Notes: generated from the sequence alone by a model not told the origin. A DNA stretch of 16,108 nt from an uncultured Lachnospiraceae bacterium (GCA_910589635.1 CAJUTD010000066.1:740-16847), one strand, 5' to 3'. Positions 6,241 to 14,434 are shown, counted from the first letter of the stretch. Translations and numbers: made by a program.

Positions 6241-7395
6241 ATGGCTGGCTCAACATATGGAAAACACTTTCAAATAACTACCTGGGGAGAATCCCACGGG
6301 AAAGGAATCGGCGTTGTCGTGGACGGCTGCCCCGCCGGGCTTGCTCTGTGCGAAGATGATATACAGGAATATTTAGACAGGAGGAAACCCGGGAAATCAA
6401 AATATTCCACCCAACGCCAAGAGGGAGACAAAGTACAAATACTTTCTGGCGTCTTTGAAGGGCAGACAACCGGAACGCCCATCAGCCTGATTGTTTTCAA
6501 CGAAGATCAGCGTTCCCGTGACTATGGAGACATAGCCTCCTACTATCGTCCGGGACATGCGGATTATACGTTTGATGAAAAATACGGATTTCGGGACTAC
6601 CGGGGCGGCGGACGCTCCTCGGGACGCGAGACAATTGGACGCGTGGCCGGCGGCGCCATCGCCATAAAAATATTAAATGAGATAGGTATCTCTTTGCTGA
6701 CGTACTCCCGTGCCATCGGACCCGTTACCATTCCGCAGAATTCAAACGACTTATTAGCTGCATCAACACAAAATAACAAGTTCGGCTCTCTCCATGAAAT
6801 CCGACAGCAAATTCTGGCAAACCCTCTCTATATGCCAGACAATGATTCTTCTAAAAGGGCTCAGGAATATCTGGACGAATGTATGAAACATACCGATTCC
6901 GCAGGTGGAATTGTCGAGGGAATTATCACCGGCGTTCCCACAGGCGTCGGAGAACCTGTATTCGATAAACTTGATGCGAACCTTGCAAAAGCAATCTTTT
7001 CCATCGGCGCAGTCAAGGGCTTTGAGATTGGCGACGGTTTCGCGGCTGCGGCTTCCAAAGGCACAGAAAACAATGATAATTTCTGTATGGATAACGGACA
7101 AGTTACCACTGCCACAAACCATGCAGGCGGCATTTTAGGAGGCATCAGCAGCGGCGCCCCCATTATTTTCCGGGCTGCATTTAAACCTACGCCCTCCGTT
7201 GCCTCCACACAGCAGACTGTCAACAAATCCGGGGAAGAAATCTCTATTTCTATTCATGGCCGACACGACCCGATTATTGTACCGCGGGCCGTTGTAGTGG
7301 TGGAATGCATGGCTGCACTGACGCTTGTAGATTTAATGCTCGAGAATATGGGGGCAAAAATAGAAGACCTTAAAAAACGGTATCCATGCTTATAA
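6241..7395 (+). CDS. aroC: Chorismate synthase
   Basis: Last step of the shikimate pathway: removes phosphate from 5-enolpyruvylshikimate-3-phosphate to give chorismate, using reduced FMN. It is 384 residues, within the family range. The three family signatures are present: GESHG at 16-20, RGGGRSSGRETIGRVAGG at 121-138, and HGRHDPIIVPRAV near residue 338-350. The histidines in GESHG and in the RPGHADYTFDEKYG stretch (about 103-116) are the acid residues of the active site. The start is fixed by AAGGAGG five bases upstream. It is the only plus-strand gene in the window, apparently transcribed alone from 6143-6171 and ending at the long hairpin downstream. Known flavin dependence implies a separate flavin reductase in this monofunctional class. 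Confidence 0.97.
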   Translation: MAGSTYGKHFQITTWGESHGKGIGVVVDGCPAGLALCEDDIQEYLDRRKPGKSKYSTQRQEGDKVQILSGVFEGQTTGTPISLIVFNEDQRSRDYGDIASYYRPGHADYTFDEKYGFRDYRGGGRSSGRETIGRVAGGAIAIKILNEIGISLLTYSRAIGPVTIPQNSNDLLAASTQNNKFGSLHEIRQQILANPLYMPDNDSSKRAQEYLDECMKHTDSAGGIVEGIITGVPTGVGEPVFDKLDANLAKAIFSIGAVKGFEIGDGFAAAASKGTENNDNFCMDNGQVTTATNHAGGILGGISSGAPIIFRAAFKPTPSVASTQQTVNKSGEEISISIHGRHDPIIVPRAVVVVECMAALTLVDLMLENMGAKIEDLKKRYPCL

Positions 7396-7411
7396 ACCCG
7401 CATAGACAAAC

Positions 7412-7459
7412 AAGGAGGGATATCTGACAGCGATTACCATCTGCCTGATATCCCTCTTT
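7412..7459 (+). terminator. Long inverted repeat between converging genes, likely two-way terminator
   Basis: AAGGAGGGATATC (7412-7424) pairs with GATATCCCTCTTT (7447-7459) over 13 positions, with one G-T pair, around a 22-base loop that itself holds CAG/CTG. It lies 16 bp after the aroC stop and 91 bp after the stop of the opposing gene. A T-rich stretch follows on each strand, but neither side has a long U-run, so efficiency is uncertain. The position between convergent genes argues for termination in both directions. The rest of 7396-7550 holds only a 7-bp inverted repeat (TCATAGG 7508-7514, CCTATGA 7529-7535). Confidence 0.6.
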
Positions 7460-7550
7460 CACGTTGCTCTTATCCATGAAAACTTCTGTTTTTACCAATA
7501 TTCTTTTTCATAGGAATCATTTTATCCGCCTATGATCTTATGATGCCTTT

Positions 7551-9875
7551 TTAATAATTCAGCCTCTGTATATAGGCCACGCGTCCATCTTCAATATACA
7601 CATAGAGCCAGGTGGAACCGCTTTTGAATACCCATTGGATAATATCGCCCCAATCGTTTCTCTGAGGAAATCCCCATGTTGTCAGGCAGGCCTCTTCCGC
7701 AGTCATTCCTACATAAATGCTGTCACCAAAATAAACCATATCATGGCAGGTATCTTTCACTTTGCCAAATTTATCGCACAACTTCACTTCAACGCCGGTG
7801 CCCGCGGCTGCCGGATTGATATTGACCGTCACATTCTGGTTTTTCTTTGTTTTCTTTATGGTCTTTGTATAAATTGCGCCGCCTACGTTTACTATAAGCT
7901 TATCCTCTTTCTGCCCCTCTGATACTTTAAGGGTAATACTGTTACTTGTTTTATATATATAATCGGGAACGCTGACATAACCGTATGCAAGTTTTACTTT
8001 TACCGTCTTTGACTTGGTATAACCTTCAGGCGTGACAGTAGTTACTTTTATTTTGGTTCCTACTCTGGCCTGTTTAATCTTGATGGTATACTTCCCAGAT
8101 TTATTGGCTTTTCCTTTATATTTTTTTCCTTTTATCTGCGCTGTGACTTTTGCCCCGGCAACTGTCTTACCGGTAATCTTCACACTCCCAGAATTCACAT
8201 CAGACACTGATAACTTCGGAGGAATGTTTTTCAGCTTGATTTTCTCTGTACAACTATAGCCATCCTCGTCTGTAATTTTAATCTTAATATAAGAGTTCAC
8301 TTTCTGTCTGGGATAAGAAGCGGAGAAGCTATAATAATTATCATAATCATAATCCCACTTCTTAACCATCTTACATTTGTACTCTTTGCCAGATGCTATC
8401 ACAACAATTTTCGCTTTTTTATTACTGAGATATTTTCCGGAAACCTCTTTGGGCTTTGCCTTTACCGAATACTTTATCTTTCTGTCATAAATTTCTCGTT
8501 TGGCTTCCTTGGTATGAGAAGTATTTTTGTGCTCCACCCAAATTATGAGCGGCGCTCCAACTTTCTGTTGTGGATAACTGACTCTCACCGTTTCATCCCG
8601 TTTACCAGAATACTTACTGTAATAAGTTTTTCCCCCAACTCTGACACACAAGCGCATATCTTTGTAAAACAATTCAGCGATGGTATATTTTTTCAATATG
8701 TTTTTCTTCAAGACATAATTGCTTATTGAATCATTGTAAAGAGAATTATATACCTCTTCTCTAACAGAATATGAACACCCATGTGCATCCGTAAATATAA
8801 ACTTCAAACTTACATGGTTTTTCTGCTTTGGGTATTCCAGCTTAAAGGCACCATTTCTTATGTCTGCCTGATACTTATGGCCGCCTATCGTCACAGACAC
8901 TGATACCACCGACTGGCCATACTCGTTAGCCTCAACAGTTCCAAGCGCCCTTCCCGGATAAGCTTGGATATTATACTTACAATTTTCCAATTTACAATGA
9001 CTTACATCATATGTTCTCTCATTGGACCTGCTTCCATTTTCACATTCTACCCAGGCTGTCACTGAAGAAATACCCTTGGAAATTGCAGGATAAGTTACCG
9101 CATTCGTATAATAATACCCTGCGCCATAACTGCTATAATAGACCTCGTCTCCTATCTTCACCGCAAGCCTGCGGTCAGACTGCAGCCAATCAGAAATGAT
9201 CTCCGTGCTCTCCCGAAAAACTTCCAGTCCCGGGAGAAAAATATAGCTATCACTTTGCACTCTTTTTTCGCGTATGCCGGAACATCCATAATCATCCCAC
9301 CATTTCACTTGAACATAAGTTTCATCTTCCTGACGCGGATACTTGATAATAATATCCCCATTCTCATCCTGCTCTCCCTCATATTCCTGAAAATTCACTG
9401 ACGCAGATGCATGCATGCCATCCTGGTTAAAATTACTTATTGCCACCCAATTAGGATACGCTGCTACTGTTACCTGGGAGTACTTATGGTGCTGTAAATA
9501 TACCTGATATGTATCTGTGGCGACATTCCCTTCCTCATCTTTGACATACAAATAATATTCCGTCTTAGCAGCTCCATTTTCCGTATCCGCCTGTAGGCAT
9601 TGTTCTCCTTCCAAGTCAACCACAAATTCCTCTTTCTGGTTGGAAACGGAAAAATCCAGCGATAAGATATCTTCATTTTGGGAATTCATTACTACAATCG
9701 CCGCATTCTGTGCTTTTTCCACCTGCCCAATCGTAAAAGAAATCTTCTTATGTTCCAATTGTACGTCAGAAACCTCCCATTTGAATGCTGCCGCTTCCGT
9801 GGGTATTGTTCCAAAAACCAACAGGAACACCCCTATACAAAACAATAAAGCCAATGTTTTTTTCATTCGTTTCAT
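7551..9875 (-). CDS. Secreted modular Ig-like repeat protein with BamE/SmpA-like C-terminus
   Basis: Function not recognised. From the ATG at 9875 it has 774 residues. This start is chosen because the ribosome site AAAGGCGG lies nine bases upstream; an ATG two codons earlier (9881) is possible, while a TTG at 9899 would put extra residues before the basic n-region. The signal peptide starts MKRMKK, has a hydrophobic core LALLFCIGVFLLVFG, and a likely signal-peptidase site after TEAAA. The mature part is a series of beta-rich units: YP landmarks recur at 179, 262, 348, 434 and 521, that is every 83-87 residues, each followed by an alternating strand and D/E-x-x-G or similar. The unit near 565-630 (GKTVAGAKVTAQIKG...) looks like a bacterial Ig domain. 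The final 55 residues (SIYVGMTAEEA...VYIEDGRVAYIQ) resemble the BamE/SmpA fold. The later half is rich in lysine. No LPXTG, lipobox or S-layer anchor is seen. It is the last gene of the RNase J operon. Confidence 0.8.
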   Translation of the reverse strand: MKRMKKTLALLFCIGVFLLVFGTIPTEAAAFKWEVSDVQLEHKKISFTIGQVEKAQNAAIVVMNSQNEDILSLDFSVSNQKEEFVVDLEGEQCLQADTENGAAKTEYYLYVKDEEGNVATDTYQVYLQHHKYSQVTVAAYPNWVAISNFNQDGMHASASVNFQEYEGEQDENGDIIIKYPRQEDETYVQVKWWDDYGCSGIREKRVQSDSYIFLPGLEVFRESTEIISDWLQSDRRLAVKIGDEVYYSSYGAGYYYTNAVTYPAISKGISSVTAWVECENGSRSNERTYDVSHCKLENCKYNIQAYPGRALGTVEANEYGQSVVSVSVTIGGHKYQADIRNGAFKLEYPKQKNHVSLKFIFTDAHGCSYSVREEVYNSLYNDSISNYVLKKNILKKYTIAELFYKDMRLCVRVGGKTYYSKYSGKRDETVRVSYPQQKVGAPLIIWVEHKNTSHTKEAKREIYDRKIKYSVKAKPKEVSGKYLSNKKAKIVVIASGKEYKCKMVKKWDYDYDNYYSFSASYPRQKVNSYIKIKITDEDGYSCTEKIKLKNIPPKLSVSDVNSGSVKITGKTVAGAKVTAQIKGKKYKGKANKSGKYTIKIKQARVGTKIKVTTVTPEGYTKSKTVKVKLAYGYVSVPDYIYKTSNSITLKVSEGQKEDKLIVNVGGAIYTKTIKKTKKNQNVTVNINPAAAGTGVEVKLCDKFGKVKDTCHDMVYFGDSIYVGMTAEEACLTTWGFPQRNDWGDIIQWVFKSGSTWLYVYIEDGRVAYIQRLNY

Positions 9876-9941
9876 AAACATAACCCGCCTTTCTGCCAAG
9901 GCACCGATTGGAGCATGGAATCTTCATCCCTCTGCAAAATG

Positions 9942-10763
9942 TCACCTAGCTAAATATATACCTTCCATTCTCTCCTGCGCATCATAAATAGCTTCCTTCT
10001 CCTCCCCTGTAAAATGCTCCGCCAGCATTTCTCTGTTGATATAAATTTTCTCACTGACAACCTGAGCGTAAAAGCTGACGCTGGGAAACACCTTGGCATA
10101 GATTTCTTCCATTTCATGGTAACAGGCAAGACCGAACCGATGCAGTCCATCAAATAACCTGCTGTCTGTATCTGTCATAATATCGCATTCCTCACGGTAA
10201 CCGCACCTTTCCCAATCCTCAATCAGATGGAGGAAACGTTCCAGCCGCTTTACCGCCGTCTTTTCCTCACAATGAATCTGCTGCATCTTGACATACGCAC
10301 GGTAACCGATATCATTTTTCTTATAGTAATTCTCAATAGCCAGATAACGGATAGCCGCCGCGTAATAACCGTCTGCCTGCTGCCTGCGCAGGATATCCCT
10401 GACCCTGATTTTCGTGTGAACCTCTAAGGGCATGCCAAAAGCAATCTCCCAGATATTGGGATATATCCATACATGATTGGATAAGTGAAGCATTCGCAGA
10501 TGTTCCTCAATTTCTGATTTTATGACTTCATGCACCGCAAGCAATATAAAAATATTTTCATCGGCCAGATCACTGACTGCCCTGAGCGGCACGCCCTCAA
10601 TGCTCATGCCGGATGCCGATACACTCGACACAACAAAACATTTGACCCTTTGATGCAGATTTTGGATTTTTAATATGTGATAGAGCTTCTTTCCGACCTC
10701 GCCTGCACCATATATGGCAATATCATTCCTTTTGATAATCTCTAATAATTCCGGCGTCCGCAT
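9942..10763 (-). CDS. Rossmann-fold protein with DGxHR motif, function unknown
   Basis: A cytosolic protein of 273 residues from the ATG at 10763, chosen because it is four bases after the preceding stop; an upstream TTG/ATG pair (10808/10805) would overlap that gene by about 40 bp. The first 110 residues form a nucleotide-binding Rossmann-like unit: NDIAIYGAGEVGKKLYHIL at 15-33, then KCFVVSS, an acidic-hydrophobic strand, and VHEVIKSEIEEHL. Such units are common beside sugar and cell-surface polysaccharide enzymes. The second half is mostly helical and contains SRLFDGLHRFGLACY (202-216), whose DGxHR-x4-A pattern resembles the ParB/sulfiredoxin-like fold. I do not know a characterised protein with this pair. 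It is co-transcribed with a lactonase-like propeller upstream and the secreted modular protein downstream (67 bp gap). Confidence 0.7.
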   Translation of the reverse strand: MRTPELLEIIKRNDIAIYGAGEVGKKLYHILKIQNLHQRVKCFVVSSVSASGMSIEGVPLRAVSDLADENIFILLAVHEVIKSEIEEHLRMLHLSNHVWIYPNIWEIAFGMPLEVHTKIRVRDILRRQQADGYYAAAIRYLAIENYYKKNDIGYRAYVKMQQIHCEEKTAVKRLERFLHLIEDWERCGYREECDIMTDTDSRLFDGLHRFGLACYHEMEEIYAKVFPSVSFYAQVVSEKIYINREMLAEHFTGEEKEAIYDAQERMEGIYLAR

Positions 10764-10767
10764 ACCC

Positions 10768-11826
10768 TTACACCAACTTATGAATGTGTATACAGTTCGG
10801 CTCATCAATGGAAATCGGCTTCGCCATCATCAGGAAATATTTCTTGTCATAGTCAATACGGAAAGTCGTAATCTCATTCGTATCGTGATTCAAGCTGACA
10901 AAGTGCCTGCCATCTGGGAAAATCGCCAGCGTCTTGGGATAATCTCCGCTTATCTTGGATTCACACACTTCCGTCAATTGCCCGCTCGTCTCATCAATCT
11001 CATAAATCATCACGGAATTGGCTCCTGCATTAGAGCAGAACAGATATTTACCATCCGGGCTGATCTCCATCCCGGAAGCTGCACAGCCGGTCCGTCCGTC
11101 TTCTTTATTCACTGTAGGAACATTCTGAACTTCCTCGAATACTGGTCCCTCCGGGGCACACTCATAACGATACACATTAATCTCATTGCTTTCCTCACAC
11201 AATACATAAGCATGTTCACCCTTTTTCCCAAAACGAATCATACGGGGCGAGGAATCAAGTGGGGAGCGGATGATGTCAGCCAATTTAAGCTTGCCTTTCT
11301 CATAATCAATTTCATAAATTTTTACATGGTCCAAACCACCGTCCACTGCACACAAAAATTTCTCCCAAGGCGTCAATTCCACACAATTTACATGAGGGCG
11401 GTAGTTGTGCTCTGCAATACTCCTGCCCATGCCGGTATGGAATATGCCATCCGCAATGCCTTCAATGCTGCCGTCTTCATTTAACCTCATCATGGAGACA
11501 CGCCCATCATGATACCCGCCCACAAACAGATAACGGTTCTCACGGTCTACCGACACATAGCAGCCGCGCATGCCGCCAATCCATTTCTCATTAATCGGCT
11601 CTAAATCCCCATCTTCCAAAATGCGAAAAGCTGCAACGCCTTCATCCGCGATGGAATACAAAAACTTCCCATTGGCGGAAACTGTCAAATCGGAGGGGTT
11701 GCTAATTGGAACCACTTTTCGTTCGGTCAATTTGCCCTCCTCCACATCCATGTCAAAAATGTGGATGCCAACGCTGCTCCCATGCGTGTACGTCCCTACA
11801 TATGCCACATATCTGTCCTTATTCAT
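10768..11826 (-). CDS. Lactonase-family seven-bladed beta-propeller protein
   Basis: Resembles the 6-phosphogluconolactonase (Pgl/YbhE) and muconate-cycloisomerase-like propeller family, which hydrolyses sugar lactones; the true substrate here is not known. From the ATG at 11826 it is 352 residues, typical for the family. Repeated blade motifs are clear: YVGTYTHGSSVGIHIFDMD near the N-terminus, ISPDGKYLFCSNAGANSV and FPDGRHFVSLNHDTNEI later, and HVNCVELTPWEKFL in the middle. The start is chosen because GGAGGAG sits seven bases upstream and because the ATG overlaps the stop of the preceding trhP-like gene by eight bases, which suggests translational coupling; the longer open frame would run far into that gene. 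If it is a phosphogluconolactonase, a glucose-6-phosphate dehydrogenase should be elsewhere in the genome. Confidence 0.85.
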   Translation of the reverse strand: MNKDRYVAYVGTYTHGSSVGIHIFDMDVEEGKLTERKVVPISNPSDLTVSANGKFLYSIADEGVAAFRILEDGDLEPINEKWIGGMRGCYVSVDRENRYLFVGGYHDGRVSMMRLNEDGSIEGIADGIFHTGMGRSIAEHNYRPHVNCVELTPWEKFLCAVDGGLDHVKIYEIDYEKGKLKLADIIRSPLDSSPRMIRFGKKGEHAYVLCEESNEINVYRYECAPEGPVFEEVQNVPTVNKEDGRTGCAASGMEISPDGKYLFCSNAGANSVMIYEIDETSGQLTEVCESKISGDYPKTLAIFPDGRHFVSLNHDTNEITTFRIDYDKKYFLMMAKPISIDEPNCIHIHKLV

Positions 11827-13060
11827 CTGCCTGCTCCTCCTTTTCCTGTCTGCGCAAAATATCATACTTTGCCAACGGCTGTCCTAAATTAATATATAAT
11901 ACCTGTTTGGGATGGGGCGCCGATTCTATTTCATTGCCCTCTTCATCCCGAATTGACTTCACAATCACCGGCACATTCTCCCCGCTGGGCTTCATCACTT
12001 CAATCTGCTCTCCCACCGAGAATTTGTTCCTCTGTTCGATACGATACCCCTTATCTGTCTTTTCTCCCACAATCCCCAAATAAGTATATTCCTTCACATA
12101 AGTGTTATTGTCATAAATCTGTGTATGCTCATCCGGTTTCCCAAAGAAAAAACCGGTTGTAAACTGCCGATATGTGCATCCTACAATTTGTTCTAAATAC
12201 CAGGGCATATTATTCTCATACTGTTCCCTGGAAATAAAGTAATCATCTATCGCCTTGCGGTAAGTCCTCGCTACCGTTGCCACATAGAGCGCCGTCTTCA
12301 TCCTGCCCTCTATTTTAAAACTGTCAATGCCTGCCTCAATAAGCTCTGGGATATGCTCAATCATGCACAGATCTTTTGAGTTGAATATATAAGTGCCCCT
12401 CTCATTCTCATATACCGGCATATATTCTCCCGGCCTGGTCTCCTCCACCACTGCATATTTCCAGCGGCACGGATGTGTGCAGGCGCCCCGATTGGCATCC
12501 CGCCCGGTAAAATAATTGCTTAACAGGCATCTTCCCGAGTAAGAAATACACATCGCTCCGTGAATAAACGTCTCAATCTCCAAATCTTGCGGGATATGTT
12601 CACGAATCTGTGCAATCTCCTGTAAAGACAGCTCTCTTGCCGAAACTACACGCTTCGCTCCCAGCTTATGCCAAAACTGATAAGTTCCATAATTGGTGTT
12701 ATTGGCCTGTGTAGAAATGTGTACGTCAAGTTCCGGGCAAATTTCGCGAGCAATTGCAAATATCCCGGGATCTGAAATAATCAGAGCATCCGGTTTCAAC
12801 TCTTTTAACTCCGTAAAATAATGCCTCACGCCGTCAAGATCCCCGTTATGCGCCAGTATGTTGGCTGTCACATAAACCTTGACATAATGTGCATGCGCAA
12901 AATCAATGCCCTCACGCATATCCTCCATAGAAAAATTCTTTGCCTTAGCCCGCAATCCGAATGCTTCCCCGCCAATATAGACGGCGTCCGCACCAAAAAT
13001 CACGGCTATCTTCAAGACCTCAAGGCTGCTTGCAGGTACAAGCAATTCCGGTTTGTTCAT
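11819..13060 (-). CDS. trhP: U32-family tRNA hydroxylation protein, TrhP/YrrO-like
   Basis: Annotated in older work as a collagenase-like peptidase U32. The family is now known to make 5-hydroxyuridine at tRNA position 34, in a reaction linked genetically to prephenate and Fe-S clusters. At 413 residues it is close to B. subtilis YrrO. The U32 signature ETFIHGAMCISYSGRC spans 163-178, followed by RGACTHPCRW at 191-200. Cysteines C171, C178, C194, C198 and C232 include the set expected to hold an Fe-S cluster. N-terminal KPELLVPASSLEVLKIA and FGADAVYIGG are also typical. It overlaps the TrmR-like gene upstream by ATGA (13057-13060), with AAGGAGGAA before the start, and the lactonase gene downstream by eight bases. 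The methyltransferase neighbour makes a tRNA role much more likely than 23S rRNA hydroxylation (RlhA) or proteolysis. Confidence 0.85.
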   Translation of the reverse strand: MNKPELLVPASSLEVLKIAVIFGADAVYIGGEAFGLRAKAKNFSMEDMREGIDFAHAHYVKVYVTANILAHNGDLDGVRHYFTELKELKPDALIISDPGIFAIAREICPELDVHISTQANNTNYGTYQFWHKLGAKRVVSARELSLQEIAQIREHIPQDLEIETFIHGAMCISYSGRCLLSNYFTGRDANRGACTHPCRWKYAVVEETRPGEYMPVYENERGTYIFNSKDLCMIEHIPELIEAGIDSFKIEGRMKTALYVATVARTYRKAIDDYFISREQYENNMPWYLEQIVGCTYRQFTTGFFFGKPDEHTQIYDNNTYVKEYTYLGIVGEKTDKGYRIEQRNKFSVGEQIEVMKPSGENVPVIVKSIRDEEGNEIESAPHPKQVLYINLGQPLAKYDILRRQEKEEQADE

Positions 13061-13704
13061 ACGTTCCTCCTTACACTGACAGTCACGCCATCCCCAATGG
13101 GAAGCACGGAAGTCGTCAGCGTATCCATATGGGTCAGCTCATACAAGTACTCGCGCATCCGTTTATGGATGGTGCGATTCCTCCTTGTCACGACGTAATG
13201 GGATTCTAAAATCTCCCCATCCTGCAACACATTGTCTGAAACTAATAAGCCGCCCGGCCTTAAAAGGCGCAGAACATCTGGAAGAAAATGGATGTACTGT
13301 GCTTTAGCGGCATCCATAAAGATAAAATCATACTGTCCTGACAATTTCTGCATAACAAGTTTCGCATCTCCCTCTATCAATTGTATCACATTCTCTTTAC
13401 CGGCGCGCATAAAATTTTCGCGGGCAATAGGAATCCTTTTCGCATAATTCTCAATAGTCGTAATCTTACAGGGCACCGGGTTAAAATATTCCATCAATAA
13501 TGCGGAAAATCCCACCGCAGTCCCCACCTCAAGAATACATTCCGGGCGGTTCATAGCAAGCAGGAGTTTCAAAAGATTCTGTGTTTCCCTTCGGATTACC
13601 GGCACATAATTTTTATGTGCCTCCTCTTCCAATTCCACTAAAAAACGAGGATTTCCTCTGTCTAAAGAGTTAATATATGTGCTTAAACGTTCGTCTGTTA
13701 TCAT
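13057..13704 (-). CDS. trmR: SAM-dependent O-methyltransferase, TrmR/YrrM-like
   Basis: Class I methyltransferase of the metal-dependent catechol-O-methyltransferase type (O-methyltransferase family 3). In B. subtilis the member next to the yrrN/yrrO genes methylates 5-hydroxyuridine-34 to 5-methoxyuridine. At 215 residues it fits. Visible: SAM motif LEVGTAVGFSAL at 58-69, acidic E85 in TTIENY for the ribose, EGDA at 111-114, and the metal ligands D131 (FMDAAKAQY), D157 and N158 (SDNVL). It starts inside the stop of the preceding MltG-like gene (ATGA, 13701-13704) with GAGGAAA upstream, and overlaps the TrhP-like gene in the same way. The hydroxylase-methyltransferase pairing and order match the yrrM-yrrO arrangement, which is the basis for the tRNA assignment; sequence alone would only give an O-methyltransferase. 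Confidence 0.85.
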   Translation of the reverse strand: MITDERLSTYINSLDRGNPRFLVELEEEAHKNYVPVIRRETQNLLKLLLAMNRPECILEVGTAVGFSALLMEYFNPVPCKITTIENYAKRIPIARENFMRAGKENVIQLIEGDAKLVMQKLSGQYDFIFMDAAKAQYIHFLPDVLRLLRPGGLLVSDNVLQDGEILESHYVVTRRNRTIHKRMREYLYELTHMDTLTTSVLPIGDGVTVSVRRNV

Positions 13705-14084
13705 TCTGCGATTTCCTCTGTCTCTTCTTCTGCCATAACCTGCATCATTTCTATTGCAGTCTGGGAAGTATTGAGTGTATAAGTTCCCGATTTCAGCTTG
13801 TCATCATAGTCCAGTACCGTAAGTTGGAGCATGAACAATACACCGCTCTGCACAAGCTTCTTTTCTTCCAGCAGGTTTCCGAGTTCCATGGCAGAAACGC
13901 CCTCTTCCACTTTTACCGTCACGTCCTGCCCTGGCGCCTCCTCCATAGCAGGTTCGGTAAAAATCCGGTAACCCAGATCATAAGCAGCTTTTCCGGTCCT
14001 CAATACCGCAATCACGACGAGAACCATGATAGAAAAACTCAATATACTGCTCACTACACTCAATACAATCTTGCTTCTTCCCAT
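13701..14084 (-). CDS. Short MltG/YrrL-like membrane protein without catalytic domain
   Basis: A 127-residue protein with a membrane segment at about 6-28, a short acidic linker, and a region (54-118) that fits the LysM-like substrate-binding part of MltG/YceG endolytic transglycosylases: VTVKVEEGVSAMELGNLLEE, then KLVQSGVLFML, then KLKSGTYTLNTSQTAIEMMQVM. Full MltG proteins are about 330-370 residues with a catalytic glutamate in the C-terminal domain; that domain is missing. The frame ends cleanly in an ATGA overlap with trmR, and no remnant of the catalytic part lies downstream, so this looks like a settled short form and not a fresh break. B. subtilis has full-length mltG (yrrL) in the same place. 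It may bind glycan strands or a division partner; this is inference. The gap to the YlbF-like gene upstream is 11 bp. Confidence 0.75.
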   Translation of the reverse strand: MGRSKIVLSVVSSILSFSIMVLVVIAVLRTGKAAYDLGYRIFTEPAMEEAPGQDVTVKVEEGVSAMELGNLLEEKKLVQSGVLFMLQLTVLDYDDKLKSGTYTLNTSQTAIEMMQVMAEEETEEIAE

Positions 14085-14095
14085 ACCCTTACCCT

Positions 14096-14434
14096 TTATG
14101 TCTCAAATCCCAGATCAAACTCAATCTCCATCATTAAGCGATAGTTAATACGCTGTATCATCCGGCATACGGCAAGCTCTGCCGCCAGATATTCATTGAC
14201 ATACGGCTGCGCACGCAACGGTGCAAATTCTCCCTCAAGCCGATCCATCTCCGCGTACAAATCTACATTGCGGCATTTGTGCAGTTCAAAATTTCGCCTG
14301 CGAAATTCATTGATTGCCCGCTCTTTCTCCGGTTCCTGGTGGACAAGCTCCCGCACTCTCTGATATTCTTTATATTCGGGGCTATCTTTCACAGCTTCTA
14401 TCAAACTTGCTAAATATTCATCTATCCGCTCCAT
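14096..14434 (-). CDS. YlbF/YmcA-family (RicA/RicF-like) protein
   Basis: Small helical protein, 112 residues, of the YlbF family. In B. subtilis the family members YlbF, YmcA and YaaT form the Ric complex, which binds RNase Y and affects mRNA maturation, competence, sporulation and biofilm. Visible pattern: long amphipathic helices with SPEYKEYQRVRELVHQEPE at about 18-36, NEFRRRNFELHK at about 42-53, and NEYLAAELAVCRMIQRIN at about 79-96, matching the conserved core of the family. The cysteines are C54 (KCRN) and C89 (VCRM). The ATG at 14434 has AAGAGG upstream. It directly follows RNase J (39 bp), so a link with RNA decay is suggested here too, but with a different nuclease. Confidence 0.82.
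   Translation of the reverse strand: MERIDEYLASLIEAVKDSPEYKEYQRVRELVHQEPEKERAINEFRRRNFELHKCRNVDLYAEMDRLEGEFAPLRAQPYVNEYLAAELAVCRMIQRINYRLMMEIEFDLGFET

Noticed and set aside
7508..7535. TCATAGG/CCTATGA inverted repeat after the secreted-protein gene as its terminator
   Set aside because: On the minus strand the second arm is followed by A residues, not T residues, so it does not fit an intrinsic terminator.
7551..9875. Secreted modular protein as a lipoprotein because of a cysteine in the signal peptide (LLFC)
   Set aside because: The cysteine is in the middle of the hydrophobic core, not at its end, so it is not a lipobox; a signal-peptidase I site at TEAAA fits better.
9876..9899. TTG start (9899) for the secreted modular protein
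   Set aside because: It would place the ribosome site inside the coding sequence and add residues before the basic region of the signal peptide; the ATG at 9875 has correct spacing.
10714..11484. Long plus-strand open frame (256 codons) opposite the lactonase gene
   Set aside because: It lies antisense to two well-supported genes, has no ribosome site of note, and its translation has no recognisable fold; it is a shadow of codon bias.
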